The notes beneath the pieces are model-generated. The model did no database searches and was not told the DNA's origin. It worked only from the letters and a program-made list of their open reading frames with translations. Both the position numbers and the translations under genes were made by a program. DNA of 14,718 nt, from NCBI GenBank assembly GCA_900550205.1, contig URRJ01000036.1, forward strand, positions 1 to 14,718, in the 5' to 3' direction. This stretch comes from an uncultured Collinsella sp. Lineage in GTDB: Bacteria; Actinomycetota; Coriobacteriia; Coriobacteriales; Coriobacteriaceae. Shown here piece after piece: positions 1 through 7,278 of the stretch. Each line of letters opens with the position of its first letter. Positions within the stretch are counted from its first letter, which is position 1.

Positions 1-590
1 GCGGCATGGATGGGCAGCTGTTCCAGGCGGAGCAGCTGGACGAGAAGTACGGCCTGGTGGGAAAGATCACGGGTGTGAATCCGGAGCCGGTGGAAAACGC
101 CCTGCTCAGCGGCTATATCCCCGTGGTGTCCACCGTGGCCCAGGGCGTGGACGCGGACACCGCCTACAACATCAACGCCGACACCGCCGCCGGTGCCGTT
201 GCCGCGGCGCTCCACGCGCATAAGGCAATCTTCCTTACCGACGTCGATGGCCTGTATAAGGACTTTAGCGACAAGGATTCGCTCATCTCCAACCTAACGC
301 ACGACGAGGTTAATGAGATGCTCTATGGGGGCGAGGTCGACAAGGGCATGATTCCCAAGCTTCGCACCGCTGTCGATGCGCTTGCCGCCGGTGTGTTCCG
401 CGCGCACATCATCAACGGCACCACGCCGCATTCGCTGCTCCTGGAGCTGCTGACCGATGCCGGCGTCGGCACCGTGATCCATTCCACCGAGACGGCATAC
501 GAGTTCGATACGCACCCGCACCCGCTTTCGACCTTTGCGGCACGCCTGACCGAGAACCTCGACGAGGTCGAGAAGCTCCAGACGGTTTAA
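1..590 (+). CDS. argB: Acetylglutamate kinase, 3' part (5' end outside window)
   Basis: Phosphorylates N-acetyl-L-glutamate with ATP, the second step of arginine synthesis, in the cytoplasm. The window opens inside the gene; the first complete codon is at 3 and the stop is 588-590. About 195 residues are visible against roughly 290-300 for the family, so about 100 N-terminal residues (including the glycine-rich start) are missing. Visible family signatures are YNINADTAAG (acetylglutamate/nucleotide site), LTDVDGLYKD, VDKGMIPKL with the conserved lysine, and the C-terminal block HIINGTTPHSLLLELLTDAG followed by VGTVI. The N-terminal helix that marks arginine-inhibited kinases lies outside the window, so feedback type cannot be judged. 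argD follows after 63 bases on the same strand, the usual argB-argD order. The methionine at 6 is internal, not a start. Confidence 0.95.
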   Translation, partial: GMDGQLFQAEQLDEKYGLVGKITGVNPEPVENALLSGYIPVVSTVAQGVDADTAYNINADTAAGAVAAALHAHKAIFLTDVDGLYKDFSDKDSLISNLTHDEVNEMLYGGEVDKGMIPKLRTAVDALAAGVFRAHIINGTTPHSLLLELLTDAGVGTVIHSTETAYEFDTHPHPLSTFAARLTENLDEVEKLQTV

Positions 591-653
591 CGTCTTGGCG
601 CCGCATCCTTACACCCACGCCCGCGCCGCCCGGCGCTTAACGGAAGGCATCCC

Positions 654-1937
654 ATGTCACTTGCTGCTCAACAATCGCTCGAATCCCACTACGTTATGCA
701 TACCTTTGGCCGCTCGCCGGTTGAGTTTGTCGAAGGTCACGGTATGAAGCTCACCGGTGACGATAGTCGTGAGTATCTCGACTTTCTCGCTGGAATTGGC
801 GTGTGTAGCCTAGGCCACGGTAATCCTACAGTGCTTTCGGCACTCGAGGCTCAGACCAAAAAGCTTCTGCATGTGTCTAACTACTTCTACATCGAGCAGC
901 GTGGCCAGGTAGCGGCGTTGCTGTCCAAGCTCGCTAACGACGACGTAGACGGTGCGCGCGTGATTGCCGATGCCATCGCCGCCGGCGATGAGACCACGGC
1001 AGCTGCGCTCGGTGCTCCGACGGCGGGCGAGCAGGTGTGGGAGACGTTCTTTGCCAACTCCGGCGCCGAGGCCAATGAGGGTTCGATGAAGCTTGCTCGC
1101 CTGTACGCCAAGCGTGCCGGTAACGGTGGCAACACCATCGTGTGCATGCGCGGTGGCTTCCATGGCAGAACGCTCGAGACCATTGCCGCTACCATGCAGG
1201 ATTGGCTGCAGGATAGCTTCCGCCCGCTGCCGGGCGGCTTTGTGGCCTGCACGCCCAACGATGTCGATGAGCTGCACGCAATCTTTAAGCAGCTGGGAAG
1301 CGAGATTTGCGCCGTGATGCTCGAGCCGATTCAGGGCGAGAGCGGCGTGCATCCCATGACCGAGGAGTTTATGGCTGCCGCGCGCGACCTGGCGCACGAG
1401 GCCGGTGCTGTCCTTATCGCCGACGAGGTCCAGTGCGGTCTGTTCCGCTCCGGTAAGCCGTTTGCGTTCCAGACTTATGGCGTGGAGCCCGACATCATGA
1501 GTCTTGCCAAGGGCATCGCCGACGGCGTTCCCATGGGCGCCGTGGTGGCAAAGAAGGAGATCGCCGACGTGTTTAAGCCTGGCGACCACGGTTCGACCTT
1601 TGGCGGTAGCTGCTTGGCCGTCGCGGCGTGCGCCGCGACGCTCTCCGCGCTTGTGCGCGGCGACTACGCTGAGCATGCCGCCAAGGTGGGCGCCTATATG
1701 GAGCAGACGCTAGCCAAGCTTCCGCACGTGGTTGAGGTCCGTGGCCGCGGCCTGATGCTCGGCTGCGACCTGGATGACGCTGCGGGCGATGCACATGACA
1801 TTGTTGCCCGAGCGCTGGAGGCCGGTGCCGTGATTAACGCGACCGGAGCTCATACGTTGCGTTTCCTGCCGCCGCTCGTGTGCGAGGAGGCCGATGTGGA
1901 TAGCCTGATTGAGATTTTGTCGGGTATCTTGGGCTAG
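654..1937 (+). CDS. argD: Acetylornithine aminotransferase (PLP-dependent)
   Basis: Class-III PLP aminotransferase converting N-acetylglutamate semialdehyde to N-acetylornithine with glutamate as amino donor; it may also act on succinyl-diaminopimelate, as many ArgD proteins do. The ATG at 654 follows a GGAAGG-type ribosome site. Motifs: GIGVCSLGHGNP (about 47-58), NSGAEANEGSMKLAR (about 135-149), GGFHGRTLETIAAT, EPIQGESG, ADEVQCGLFRSGK (D257 should contact the PLP ring nitrogen) and SLAKGIADGVPMG, where K286 is the expected Schiff-base lysine. At 427 residues it is about 30 longer than usual; the excess is an alanine-rich insertion at about 96-127, between LLSKLAN and VWETFFANSGAEAN. Probably last gene of the arg operon, since a strong terminator follows 26 bases after the stop. 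Confidence 0.95.
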   Translation: MSLAAQQSLESHYVMHTFGRSPVEFVEGHGMKLTGDDSREYLDFLAGIGVCSLGHGNPTVLSALEAQTKKLLHVSNYFYIEQRGQVAALLSKLANDDVDGARVIADAIAAGDETTAAALGAPTAGEQVWETFFANSGAEANEGSMKLARLYAKRAGNGGNTIVCMRGGFHGRTLETIAATMQDWLQDSFRPLPGGFVACTPNDVDELHAIFKQLGSEICAVMLEPIQGESGVHPMTEEFMAAARDLAHEAGAVLIADEVQCGLFRSGKPFAFQTYGVEPDIMSLAKGIADGVPMGAVVAKKEIADVFKPGDHGSTFGGSCLAVAACAATLSALVRGDYAEHAAKVGAYMEQTLAKLPHVVEVRGRGLMLGCDLDDAAGDAHDIVARALEAGAVINATGAHTLRFLPPLVCEEADVDSLIEILSGILG

Positions 1938-1963
1938 TTCGGCGCAATGATTCAATTTGGACC

Positions 1964-2022
1964 GGGTTCCGGACTGCGGACGTGCCATATGCGGCATGAT
2001 TCAGCGGTCTGGAACCCTTTTT
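1964..2022 (+). terminator. Rho-independent terminator after argD
   Basis: GGGTTCCGGAC (1964-1974) pairs with GTCTGGAACCC (2007-2017), an 11-bp stem with one G-U pair, followed directly by five T. The loop itself contains a short TGCC/GGCA hairpin (1983-1995). It ends the arginine operon. A separate perfect hairpin, GCCTTAG/CTAAGGC (2023-2041), follows immediately without a T tract. Confidence 0.88.
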
Positions 2023-2053
2023 GCCTTAGATTTGCTAAGGCTGGGAGACCTAC

Positions 2054-2270
2054 TGGTCAAAAAACATCAAATATGAGTACTGTTACCGATTTGGTAGCAG
2101 CAATTTTGGACTAATCAGACCAAATAGCAAGTCGAAATGGCGATGATTGCACGATTCTGGTCCAACTGTTAGTCCTTATAATGGACATATGTTGCGAAAC
2201 TTAAGCAAATACTATCTATTTATATGTTGTAACCAAGGTAGCAGTACTCATTTTTGCCATTTTTTGGCCA
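2054..2270. repeat. AT-rich 217-bp element bounded by 34-bp imperfect inverted repeats
   Basis: The left arm (2054-2087) begins TGGTCAAAAAACATC and ends GAGTACTGTTACC. The right arm (2237-2270) begins GGTAGCAGTACTCAT and ends TTTTTTGGCCA. Aligned as reverse complements they match at 28 of 34 positions by my hand count. The interior is clearly AT-richer than the flanking genes and contains no convincing reading frame. The left arm's CTGTTACC can also pair locally with GGTAGCAG at 2093-2100, and that same octamer recurs in the right arm at 2237-2244. A perfect TATAAT lies at 2177-2182 without a good -35. No target-site duplication is evident. It could be a MITE-like non-autonomous element, an intergenic repeat family or a structured RNA; a single copy cannot decide. 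Confidence 0.6.
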
Positions 2271-2290
2271 CGGCCTTTGTGACAGACGTG

Positions 2291-2321
2291 CTGGCGGGTT
2301 CGAATCCCTCTGCACTGGGCA
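2291..2321 (+). pseudogene. tRNA 3'-end-like fragment
   Basis: GCGGG-TTCGAAT-CCCTC (2294-2310) has the T-arm layout, with the invariant TTCGAAT loop and four of five stem pairs. It is followed by seven bases that could be an acceptor strand (2311-2317), then GGCA where a discriminator and CCA would stand. I cannot fold a D-arm or anticodon arm from the sequence before it, so it is not an intact tRNA. It ends just before a terminator. The T-loop matches that of the tRNA-Val on the other strand, but the acceptor bases differ. It may be a decayed tRNA, a remnant left by an integrating element, or chance. Confidence 0.4.
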
Positions 2322-2329
2322 CAAAAAAG

Positions 2330-2356
2330 AAAGGCCCCCATCGCTGGGAGCCTTTT
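2330..2356. terminator. Bidirectional terminator between the argD island and tRNA-Val
   Basis: AAAGGC-C-CCCA (2330-2340) pairs with TGGG-A-GCCTTT (2345-2355) around the loop TCGC: ten pairs with one C/A mismatch. The plus strand gives TTTT after the stem. The minus strand gives a T-rich tract from the A run at 2323-2332. It should end tRNA-Val (minus) and anything transcribed rightward through the island. Confidence 0.8.
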
Positions 2357-2364
2357 CAATCAAG

Positions 2365-2440
2365 TGGTGGGCGATGAGGGATTCGAACCCCCAGCCTTGT
2401 GCGTGTAAAGCACCTGCGCTAACCGTTGCGCCAATCGCCC
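2365..2440 (-). tRNA. tRNA-Val (anticodon UAC)
   Basis: The reverse complement folds into a full cloverleaf of exactly 76 nt: acceptor GGGCGAT/ATCGCCC, D-stem GCGC/GCGC, anticodon stem GGTGC/GCACA, loop TTTACAC, T-arm GGGGG-TTCGAAT-CCCTC, discriminator A and encoded CCA (2365-2367). The anticodon TAC is at 2405-2407 and reads GUA and other valine codons. The outermost anticodon-stem pair (27-43) is a G/A mismatch, a small oddity. A TATACT box lies 10 bases upstream and a terminator begins 9 bases downstream, so it is probably a separate unit from asnB. Confidence 0.95.
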
Positions 2441-2450
2441 GCAGAGATTG

Positions 2451-2456
2451 AGTATA
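2451..2456 (-). promoter_or_regulatory. Probable -10 box of tRNA-Val
   Basis: TATACT on the minus strand (AGTATA on plus), ending about 10 bases before the mature tRNA 5' end. I see no good -35 hexamer at 16-18 bases upstream, so only the -10 is proposed. Confidence 0.5.
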
Positions 2457-2497
2457 GCGGAAACCCTGCGCTGTTCATCGCTAATTCATAACGAAAC

Positions 2498-4366
2498 TTA
2501 CGCGGCGACTTCGGCGCCCTTGTCCTCGTCGATAAAGAAGCGCTTGTACCAGATGAGGAACGTCAGCGTGGTATAGATCTTACGCTGGTTGAGCGCGCGA
2601 CCCTCAAAGTGATCGTCAAGCAGTTTCATGAGCGCATCGGTATCAAAGAAATCGGCAGCCCACGGTGCGGTGAAGTATTCCTTTACGTAGTCGTAGTACT
2701 TTTGCTCGCGCAGCCAGAACTTGACCGGTACGGGGAAGCCCACCTTCTTGCGCGTTGCCCACTCGTCGGGCAGTGTGCGGTTGGCAGCGTGACGTAGGAC
2801 GAGCTTGCAGCCTTCTTCGTTAACACGGTAGTTGGCGGGAATGTGCTCGGCAAACTCCATGACCTTCTTGTCCAGGAACGGGACGCGAAGCTCCAGAGAA
2901 TGCGCCATGCACATCTTGTCGGCCTTGAGCAGAATGTCGCCCGGCAGCCACATGTTCATATCCAGATACTGTTTCTTGGAAAGCTCGCAGCAGTTGGGAA
3001 CCTGCTTGTAGTACTCGGCGCACATCTCGGCGGCGTTCTTGCCGGTGTCATAAGCGGGCTTGAGCACCTCGTCGACCTCGGAGGGATCGAACACCTTTGC
3101 CTGACCCACATACCAGCGCTCGGGAACCTCGGCGCATTTCGTCAGGAAGTTGTGGCCCTTAAAGTAGGGGAGATGCTGAACGAGCGAGCCCAGGGCGCGA
3201 CGTACGCCGAGCGGCACGCGCTTCTTAAAGGAGCGCATCTCGGAGGTGTCCTCGTACCACTCATAGCCGGCAAACAGCTCGTCAGCACCCTCGCCCGAAA
3301 GGACGACGGTGACCTCCTCGGAAGCCATCTGCGCCAGATAGTACAGCGGCACACTGGACAGGTTCGATTGCGGCTCGTCCATGTGGTACTGGATATCGGG
3401 CAGTGCATCGAAGAACTCGTCGGCGGTAATCATCTTGCGCACGTTCTTGATGCCCAGCTTGTCGGAAAGCTCGGCAGCGTAGTTGGTCTCGTTGAAGTTC
3501 TTGTAATCAAAGCCGACAGAATACGTGGTGTCGGGCATGAGACAGGCGGCAATGTAGCTGGAGTCCACGCCGCCAGAAAGGAACGAGCCCACCTTAACAT
3601 CGGCGATACGGTGCGCGGCGACGCTCTCGTGCACGACCTTGTCGCACTCGTCCACGTACTCTTCGAAGGTCTTGGAGTTGTCGTCGGTGAAGTCACAGCT
3701 CCAGTAACGCTTGATGTCCATGGTGTTGGTCGTCAGGTCATACGTAAAGCAATGCGCCGGGGCAAGCTTGAACACGCCCTTAAAGAAGGTCTCCTCCGTG
3801 GCGGGGAATTGCAGCGTCAGGTAGGGGCGCAGCGCGTCGTGGTTGACAGCCTTCTCAAACTTGGGATGGTCCAGGAAGCTCTTGATTTCGGAGCCAAACA
3901 GCAGCGAGCCATCGGATGCCTGGTAGTAATAGAACGGCTTGATACCAAAGATGTCGCGAGCGCCAAAGAGTTTGTTCTTGTTCTGGTCGTGAATCACGAA
4001 CGCGTACATGCCGCGCAGGCGGTTGACCAGGTCCTCGCCCCACTCCTCGTAACCGTGTACCAGGACCTCGGTATCGGCGTTGCAGTGGAAGGCGTAGCCG
4101 GCTGCCTCCAGCTCGGCGCGAAGCTCCTGGAAGTTGTAGATCTCTCCGTTGAAGACAATCGTGACCTTGCCGTCATCGCTCGACATGGGCTGAGCTCCAG
4201 CTTCGGAAAGATCGAGAATCGAAAGACGACGGAAGCCAAGGGCAACGTTGTCGACGATATGCTGGCCGCCCATATCGGGACCACGGTGGATGATGCGATT
4301 CATCATGGCCGTGAGAACCAGCTCACTCTGTTCATCTGTACCGGTAAAACCGACAAAACCGCACAT
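2498..4366 (-). CDS. asnB: Asparagine synthetase (glutamine-hydrolysing)
   Basis: Makes asparagine from aspartate, ATP and glutamine in the cytoplasm. The start is fixed by chemistry: Cys2, exposed after Met removal, is the amidotransferase nucleophile, so translation must begin at MCGFVGF (4366-4364), which has an AAAGGA ribosome site upstream; the frame extends further 5' but that part is not family sequence. The N-terminal glutaminase domain (about 2-190) shows RGPD, GFRRLSILDLSEAGAQPM, FNGEIYN and NADTE. The synthetase domain has the ATP PP-loop SFLSGGVDSS (about 261-270), LSGEGADELFAGYEWY and the C-terminal LELRVPFLDKKVMEF. The 622 residues fit the AsnB/AsnO family (about 550-640). It stands alone, convergent with argD and divergent from murE. 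No terminator is visible in the 57 bases before tRNA-Val. Confidence 0.95.
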   Translation of the reverse strand: MCGFVGFTGTDEQSELVLTAMMNRIIHRGPDMGGQHIVDNVALGFRRLSILDLSEAGAQPMSSDDGKVTIVFNGEIYNFQELRAELEAAGYAFHCNADTEVLVHGYEEWGEDLVNRLRGMYAFVIHDQNKNKLFGARDIFGIKPFYYYQASDGSLLFGSEIKSFLDHPKFEKAVNHDALRPYLTLQFPATEETFFKGVFKLAPAHCFTYDLTTNTMDIKRYWSCDFTDDNSKTFEEYVDECDKVVHESVAAHRIADVKVGSFLSGGVDSSYIAACLMPDTTYSVGFDYKNFNETNYAAELSDKLGIKNVRKMITADEFFDALPDIQYHMDEPQSNLSSVPLYYLAQMASEEVTVVLSGEGADELFAGYEWYEDTSEMRSFKKRVPLGVRRALGSLVQHLPYFKGHNFLTKCAEVPERWYVGQAKVFDPSEVDEVLKPAYDTGKNAAEMCAEYYKQVPNCCELSKKQYLDMNMWLPGDILLKADKMCMAHSLELRVPFLDKKVMEFAEHIPANYRVNEEGCKLVLRHAANRTLPDEWATRKKVGFPVPVKFWLREQKYYDYVKEYFTAPWAADFFDTDALMKLLDDHFEGRALNQRKIYTTLTFLIWYKRFFIDEDKGAEVAA

Positions 4367-4398
4367 GCAAGATCCTTTCTGCTGACGGCTCAGGTGTA

Positions 4399-4419
4399 CT
4401 GCCGCAAGGGTTACGGCAG
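4399..4419 (-). promoter_or_regulatory. Hairpin in the asnB 5' leader
   Basis: On the minus strand CTGCCGTAA-CCC-TTGCGGCAG forms a nine-pair stem (one T-G) with a three-base loop, ending 32 bases before the asnB start. No T run follows, so it is not a terminator. It may affect mRNA stability or translation. A perfect TTGACA (minus, 4424-4429) lies just upstream, but no -10 is found at proper spacing because the hairpin occupies that position. Confidence 0.4.
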
Positions 4420-4491
4420 CTGATGTCAAATAATCTTTACTATCATGCCAATCTTTTGTTTCGTGATAGGGCATAAGCGCCGAGCGAACCG

Positions 4492-4536
4492 AAAAAACCA
4501 CGGCCCGATCTTCGGACGAAGCGGCGGGCCGTGGTT
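4492..4536 (-). terminator. Strong minus-strand terminator upstream of asnB
   Basis: AACCACGGCCCG (4496-4507) and CGGGCCGTGGTT (4525-4536) are a perfect 12-bp inverted repeat. Read on the minus strand the stem is followed by an unbroken T tract, from the A run at 4492-4497; on the plus strand no T follows. It lies 125 bases before the asnB start, with no recognisable gene ending before it. It could attenuate asnB from a farther promoter or block antisense reading out of the murE side. Confidence 0.75.
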
Positions 4537-4765
4537 GCGAACACTATGCTAAAGAATAGCACCCAGATTTCCTTGTTTTTACGCGGGGTGAACACTGTTG
4601 CCATCTATTAACCCACGACACAGTCCATGCAATTTTTTAGAAGGCTGCAGTGCGCGCAGGGTCGGGTGGCATATTAGGATGGTTGATAATACAGAATGTT
4701 TCATCGTTTCTGCCGCGGGACGTCTTTTGCCCTTTAAGGCTGAATTTAGCGAGAGAGGTCTTTGT
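4537..4765. other. Non-coding region between asnB and murE (murE-proximal part)
   Basis: No gene is supported here. A small GCTA/TAGC hairpin sits at about 4549-4561. Candidate -10 boxes are GATAAT (4685-4690, plus, toward murE) and TATTCT (minus, 4553-4558, toward asnB); neither has a good -35. The murE frame stays open to 4598 but lacks family sequence there. A minus-strand frame of about 52 codons starting near 4606 runs through the terminator and has no clear ribosome site. Confidence 0.5.
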
Positions 4766-6283
4766 ATGTCGAGTCCGACACAAGAGAAGCTAACTCTGAT
4801 GCGCTATATAGAGTTGCTCGAGGAAGATGACCTTGTTGTTTCCAAACCGAGCGCTTCGTGCGACCAGCGCATTGAGTTTGCGACTGACGACTCGCGCCAG
4901 GTGCGTCCGGGCACGTTGTTTGTCTGCAAGGGCCGCGCGTTTAAGCGTGAGTACCTGCTTTCGGCAATCGCCGATGGCGCCGTGGCCTACGTTTCCGAGG
5001 TCGATTACGATGTTGATCTTCCCGCGGTGATTGTGAGTGATATTCGTCGCACGCTCGCCGTGGTGGCAGATGCCTTTTATGGGCACCCGTCGGGCAAGGT
5101 GAAGGTCTGTGCCTTTACAGGCACCAAGGGCAAGTCGACCTGTAGCTTTTATCTGCGCGGCATTCTCGTCAACGAGGCCAAGCTTACGGGCTGTCACCGA
5201 CCCGCTCTTAATACGGGCATTGAGTTCGACGACGGCATCGAGGCGGGCCCTTCCAAACTGACGACCCCCGAATCCTTCCTGCTGCAGTCTCGCATCGCAC
5301 ATGCTGCGGAGGCGGGTGCCCCGTGGCTGGTTATGGAGGCATCGAGCCAGGGCCTCAAATACGAGCGCACGGGCAAGATCGCCTTTGAAGTCGGCGCCTT
5401 TACCAATATCGGCGAGGATCACATTTCGCCGATTGAGCATCCGACGCTCGAGGATTACTTTGCCAGCAAGCTCAAAATCTTCTCGCAGAGCCGTTTTGCC
5501 GTGGTCAATCTCGATATGGACAAGGTCGATCGCGTGCTCGAGACGGCATCTCGTTGCGAACGTACGGTGACGTTCTCCCTGACCGACGAGCGTGCCGACG
5601 TGTTTGCGCTGGCGATTCGTAATGGCGACTGCGGCGTGGTGGCAACGGTGCGCACGCCCCGCTTTACGCGCGACATTGTGATTCCCACGCCGGTTAAGTT
5701 CAATGTGTCCAACGCGCTTGCCGCTATTGCCTGCGCCGAGGCCCTGGGCATTTCCGAAGAGGGTATCGTCCACGGCTTTGAGGGCGTCTTCGTTCCCGGC
5801 CGTATGGAGCTCTATCCGTCCGTATCCGGCAAAATCTTGGGCGTCGTCGATTTTGCGCATAACGGCATGAGCCTCGAGACGCTCCTGCGTGACTTGCGCG
5901 AGAACTATCCCGAGCGCGAGCTGGCAGTTGTATTTGGCGCTACGGGCGGTAAGGGTGTCGATCGACGCACCACGATGGGCATCGCCGCTGGCAAGTATGC
6001 CGACCGAATCGTGATTACCGAGGATGACCCCGGCCCCGAGGATGTCGAGGATATCTGCGCCGAGATCGCGCGCAACGTTCAAGCGCAGGGAAATGATAAC
6101 TGGCAAATCGTGACTGATCGCGTTGCCGCTATCGAGACTGCCGTGCGCGAAACCGTCCTTCCTGCCGTGGTCATCGTGACCGGTAAGGGCGAGGAAGAGC
6201 GTATGCTGCGCAAGAACGGACCCGAGCCTTGTGAGCGCGACGGTTCGATTCTCAAGCGCACCCTTGCGGCGTATGACGCCTAG
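4766..6283 (+). CDS. murE: MurE: UDP-MurNAc-tripeptide synthetase, probably L-lysine/L-ornithine type
   Basis: Adds the third-position diamino acid to UDP-MurNAc-L-Ala-D-Glu with ATP in the cytoplasm. The ATG at 4766 is preferred over the frame-open upstream codons because GAGAGAGG precedes it and the family homology begins here. The 505 residues are normal. N-domain: DDSRQVRPGTLFVCKG (about 41-56). Central ATP domain: P-loop FTGTKGKST (117-125), TTPES (166-170), MEASSQGL, TNIGEDHISPIEHP and the expected carbamylated lysine K235 in FASKLKIF. C-domain: VPGRMELY, VDFAHN, FGATGGKG. The substrate motif is DDPG (420-423) instead of the DNPR of meso-diaminopimelate enzymes, and the whole protein recalls streptococcal lysine-adding MurE (DDPN). 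Lysine versus ornithine is not decidable here. First gene of a co-directed run; the HAD gene follows after 30 bases. Confidence 0.9.
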   Translation: MSSPTQEKLTLMRYIELLEEDDLVVSKPSASCDQRIEFATDDSRQVRPGTLFVCKGRAFKREYLLSAIADGAVAYVSEVDYDVDLPAVIVSDIRRTLAVVADAFYGHPSGKVKVCAFTGTKGKSTCSFYLRGILVNEAKLTGCHRPALNTGIEFDDGIEAGPSKLTTPESFLLQSRIAHAAEAGAPWLVMEASSQGLKYERTGKIAFEVGAFTNIGEDHISPIEHPTLEDYFASKLKIFSQSRFAVVNLDMDKVDRVLETASRCERTVTFSLTDERADVFALAIRNGDCGVVATVRTPRFTRDIVIPTPVKFNVSNALAAIACAEALGISEEGIVHGFEGVFVPGRMELYPSVSGKILGVVDFAHNGMSLETLLRDLRENYPERELAVVFGATGGKGVDRRTTMGIAAGKYADRIVITEDDPGPEDVEDICAEIARNVQAQGNDNWQIVTDRVAAIETAVRETVLPAVVIVTGKGEEERMLRKNGPEPCERDGSILKRTLAAYDA

Positions 6284-6313
6284 ACCAAGCCCCTTCTACG
6301 TAATGGAGTGACC

Positions 6314-7225
6314 ATGTCCCACAACACCCTGCCGACCGTTGCCGAGCTTTCGGGCGAGATGCGCGAGCGTCTGGCCAAGGTCAAGTACGTCTTTACCGAT
6401 CTGGACGCCACGATGCTCGCTCCCGGCTCGTGCGTATTGCGCGACAACGACGGAAATCCCTCGACCAAGCTCGTCGAGGCGGTCGTCGCGCTCGCTCGTG
6501 CCGGCATCCAGGTGGTTCCCACCTCGGGTCGCAACCGCACTATGATCCACGAGGACGCGCGCGTGCTCGGCCTCAACTCCTACATCGGCGAGATGGGCGG
6601 CCTGGTCATGTACGACCTCAAGGCCAACGATTGGGAGTACCTGACCGGCGACATGCCCTACGATCCCGCCTGTGGTCTCACGCCGCACCAGGTGATCGAG
6701 CAGACCGGTGTGTGCGAGAAAATTCTCGCTCGCTGGCCGCATAAGATCGAGTACCACAACGACATGTCGACCGGTTACAAGTACCGCGAGGTCACTGTCG
6801 GCATGCGCGGCGATGTGCCTGATGACGAGGTTCAGGCCATCCTCGACGAGGCCGGCTGCGGCCTGGTTTGGGCCTGCAACGGCCATCTGACCCATCTGTC
6901 CAAACCGACGACGCTCGAGCTTAATCGTGTTGAGGACGGTCGTGCCTTCAATATCAATCCGGCGGGCCTCAACAAGGGCGTTGCCATTGCGCGCTTCTGC
7001 GAGCACCTGGGAATCGAGCGCGAGGAGACACTGGCGCTCGGCGACTCCGAGTCCGATTTCTACATGGCCGACCACGTGGGCACGTTCTGTTTGGTCGAGA
7101 ACGGCCTGACCAGCGCCGGCGCGCCCGAGTTCTTGGACGCTTGCGATAACGCTTACGTTACGCGTGGCAAGATTGTCGACGGCTGGGCGGCAACGGCAGA
7201 GCTGCTCGTCGCGGCTCGTTCATAG
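6314..7225 (+). CDS. HAD-superfamily phosphatase (Cof/type IIB-like)
   Basis: Predicted Mg-dependent cytoplasmic phosphatase of unknown substrate. All four HAD motifs are visible: FTDLDATML (D29 nucleophile, D31 acid/base), TSGR (T70), LNKG (K221) and GDSESDFYM (D244, D248). The roughly 110-residue cap between motifs II and III suggests the type IIB group that includes sugar-phosphate, flavin-nucleotide and mannosyl-3-phosphoglycerate phosphatases. The start at 6314 is chosen because GGAG (6305-6308) sits five bases upstream; GTG at 6308 would overlap that site. 303 residues. It sits between murE and murI and is probably co-transcribed. A wall-precursor or recycling role is possible by context only. 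Confidence 0.85.
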   Translation: MSHNTLPTVAELSGEMRERLAKVKYVFTDLDATMLAPGSCVLRDNDGNPSTKLVEAVVALARAGIQVVPTSGRNRTMIHEDARVLGLNSYIGEMGGLVMYDLKANDWEYLTGDMPYDPACGLTPHQVIEQTGVCEKILARWPHKIEYHNDMSTGYKYREVTVGMRGDVPDDEVQAILDEAGCGLVWACNGHLTHLSKPTTLELNRVEDGRAFNINPAGLNKGVAIARFCEHLGIEREETLALGDSESDFYMADHVGTFCLVENGLTSAGAPEFLDACDNAYVTRGKIVDGWAATAELLVAARS

Positions 7226-7278
7226 CGCGCCCCTATCGTTCTGAGCCATATCTTTTCGAGAGAGAATCTGGTGAGGTA

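Noticed and set aside
2177..2356. tmRNA or complete tRNA ending at the TTCGAAT arm
   Set aside because: No matching 5' acceptor half with a D-arm or anticodon arm could be folded, and the span is far shorter than tmRNA.
2843..4423. 526-codon open frame on the plus strand opposite asnB
   Set aside because: Antisense to an unmistakable asparagine synthetase, with no recognisable domains; a compositional shadow.
4367..4501. 45-residue N-terminal extension of asnB
   Set aside because: The catalytic cysteine must be residue 2, and the extension region holds a leader hairpin and the ribosome site for the start at 4366.
4450..4606. Minus-strand 52-codon frame as an asnB leader peptide
   Set aside because: It has no clear ribosome site, is not rich in asparagine codons, and runs through the terminator instead of stopping before it.
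4598..4765. 56-residue N-terminal extension of murE
   Set aside because: Family homology begins at the ATG at 4766, which has a good ribosome site; the extension begins with TTG and lacks one.
4790..6106. 438-codon open frame on the minus strand opposite murE
   Set aside because: Entirely inside murE in antisense, no ribosome site or family motifs.
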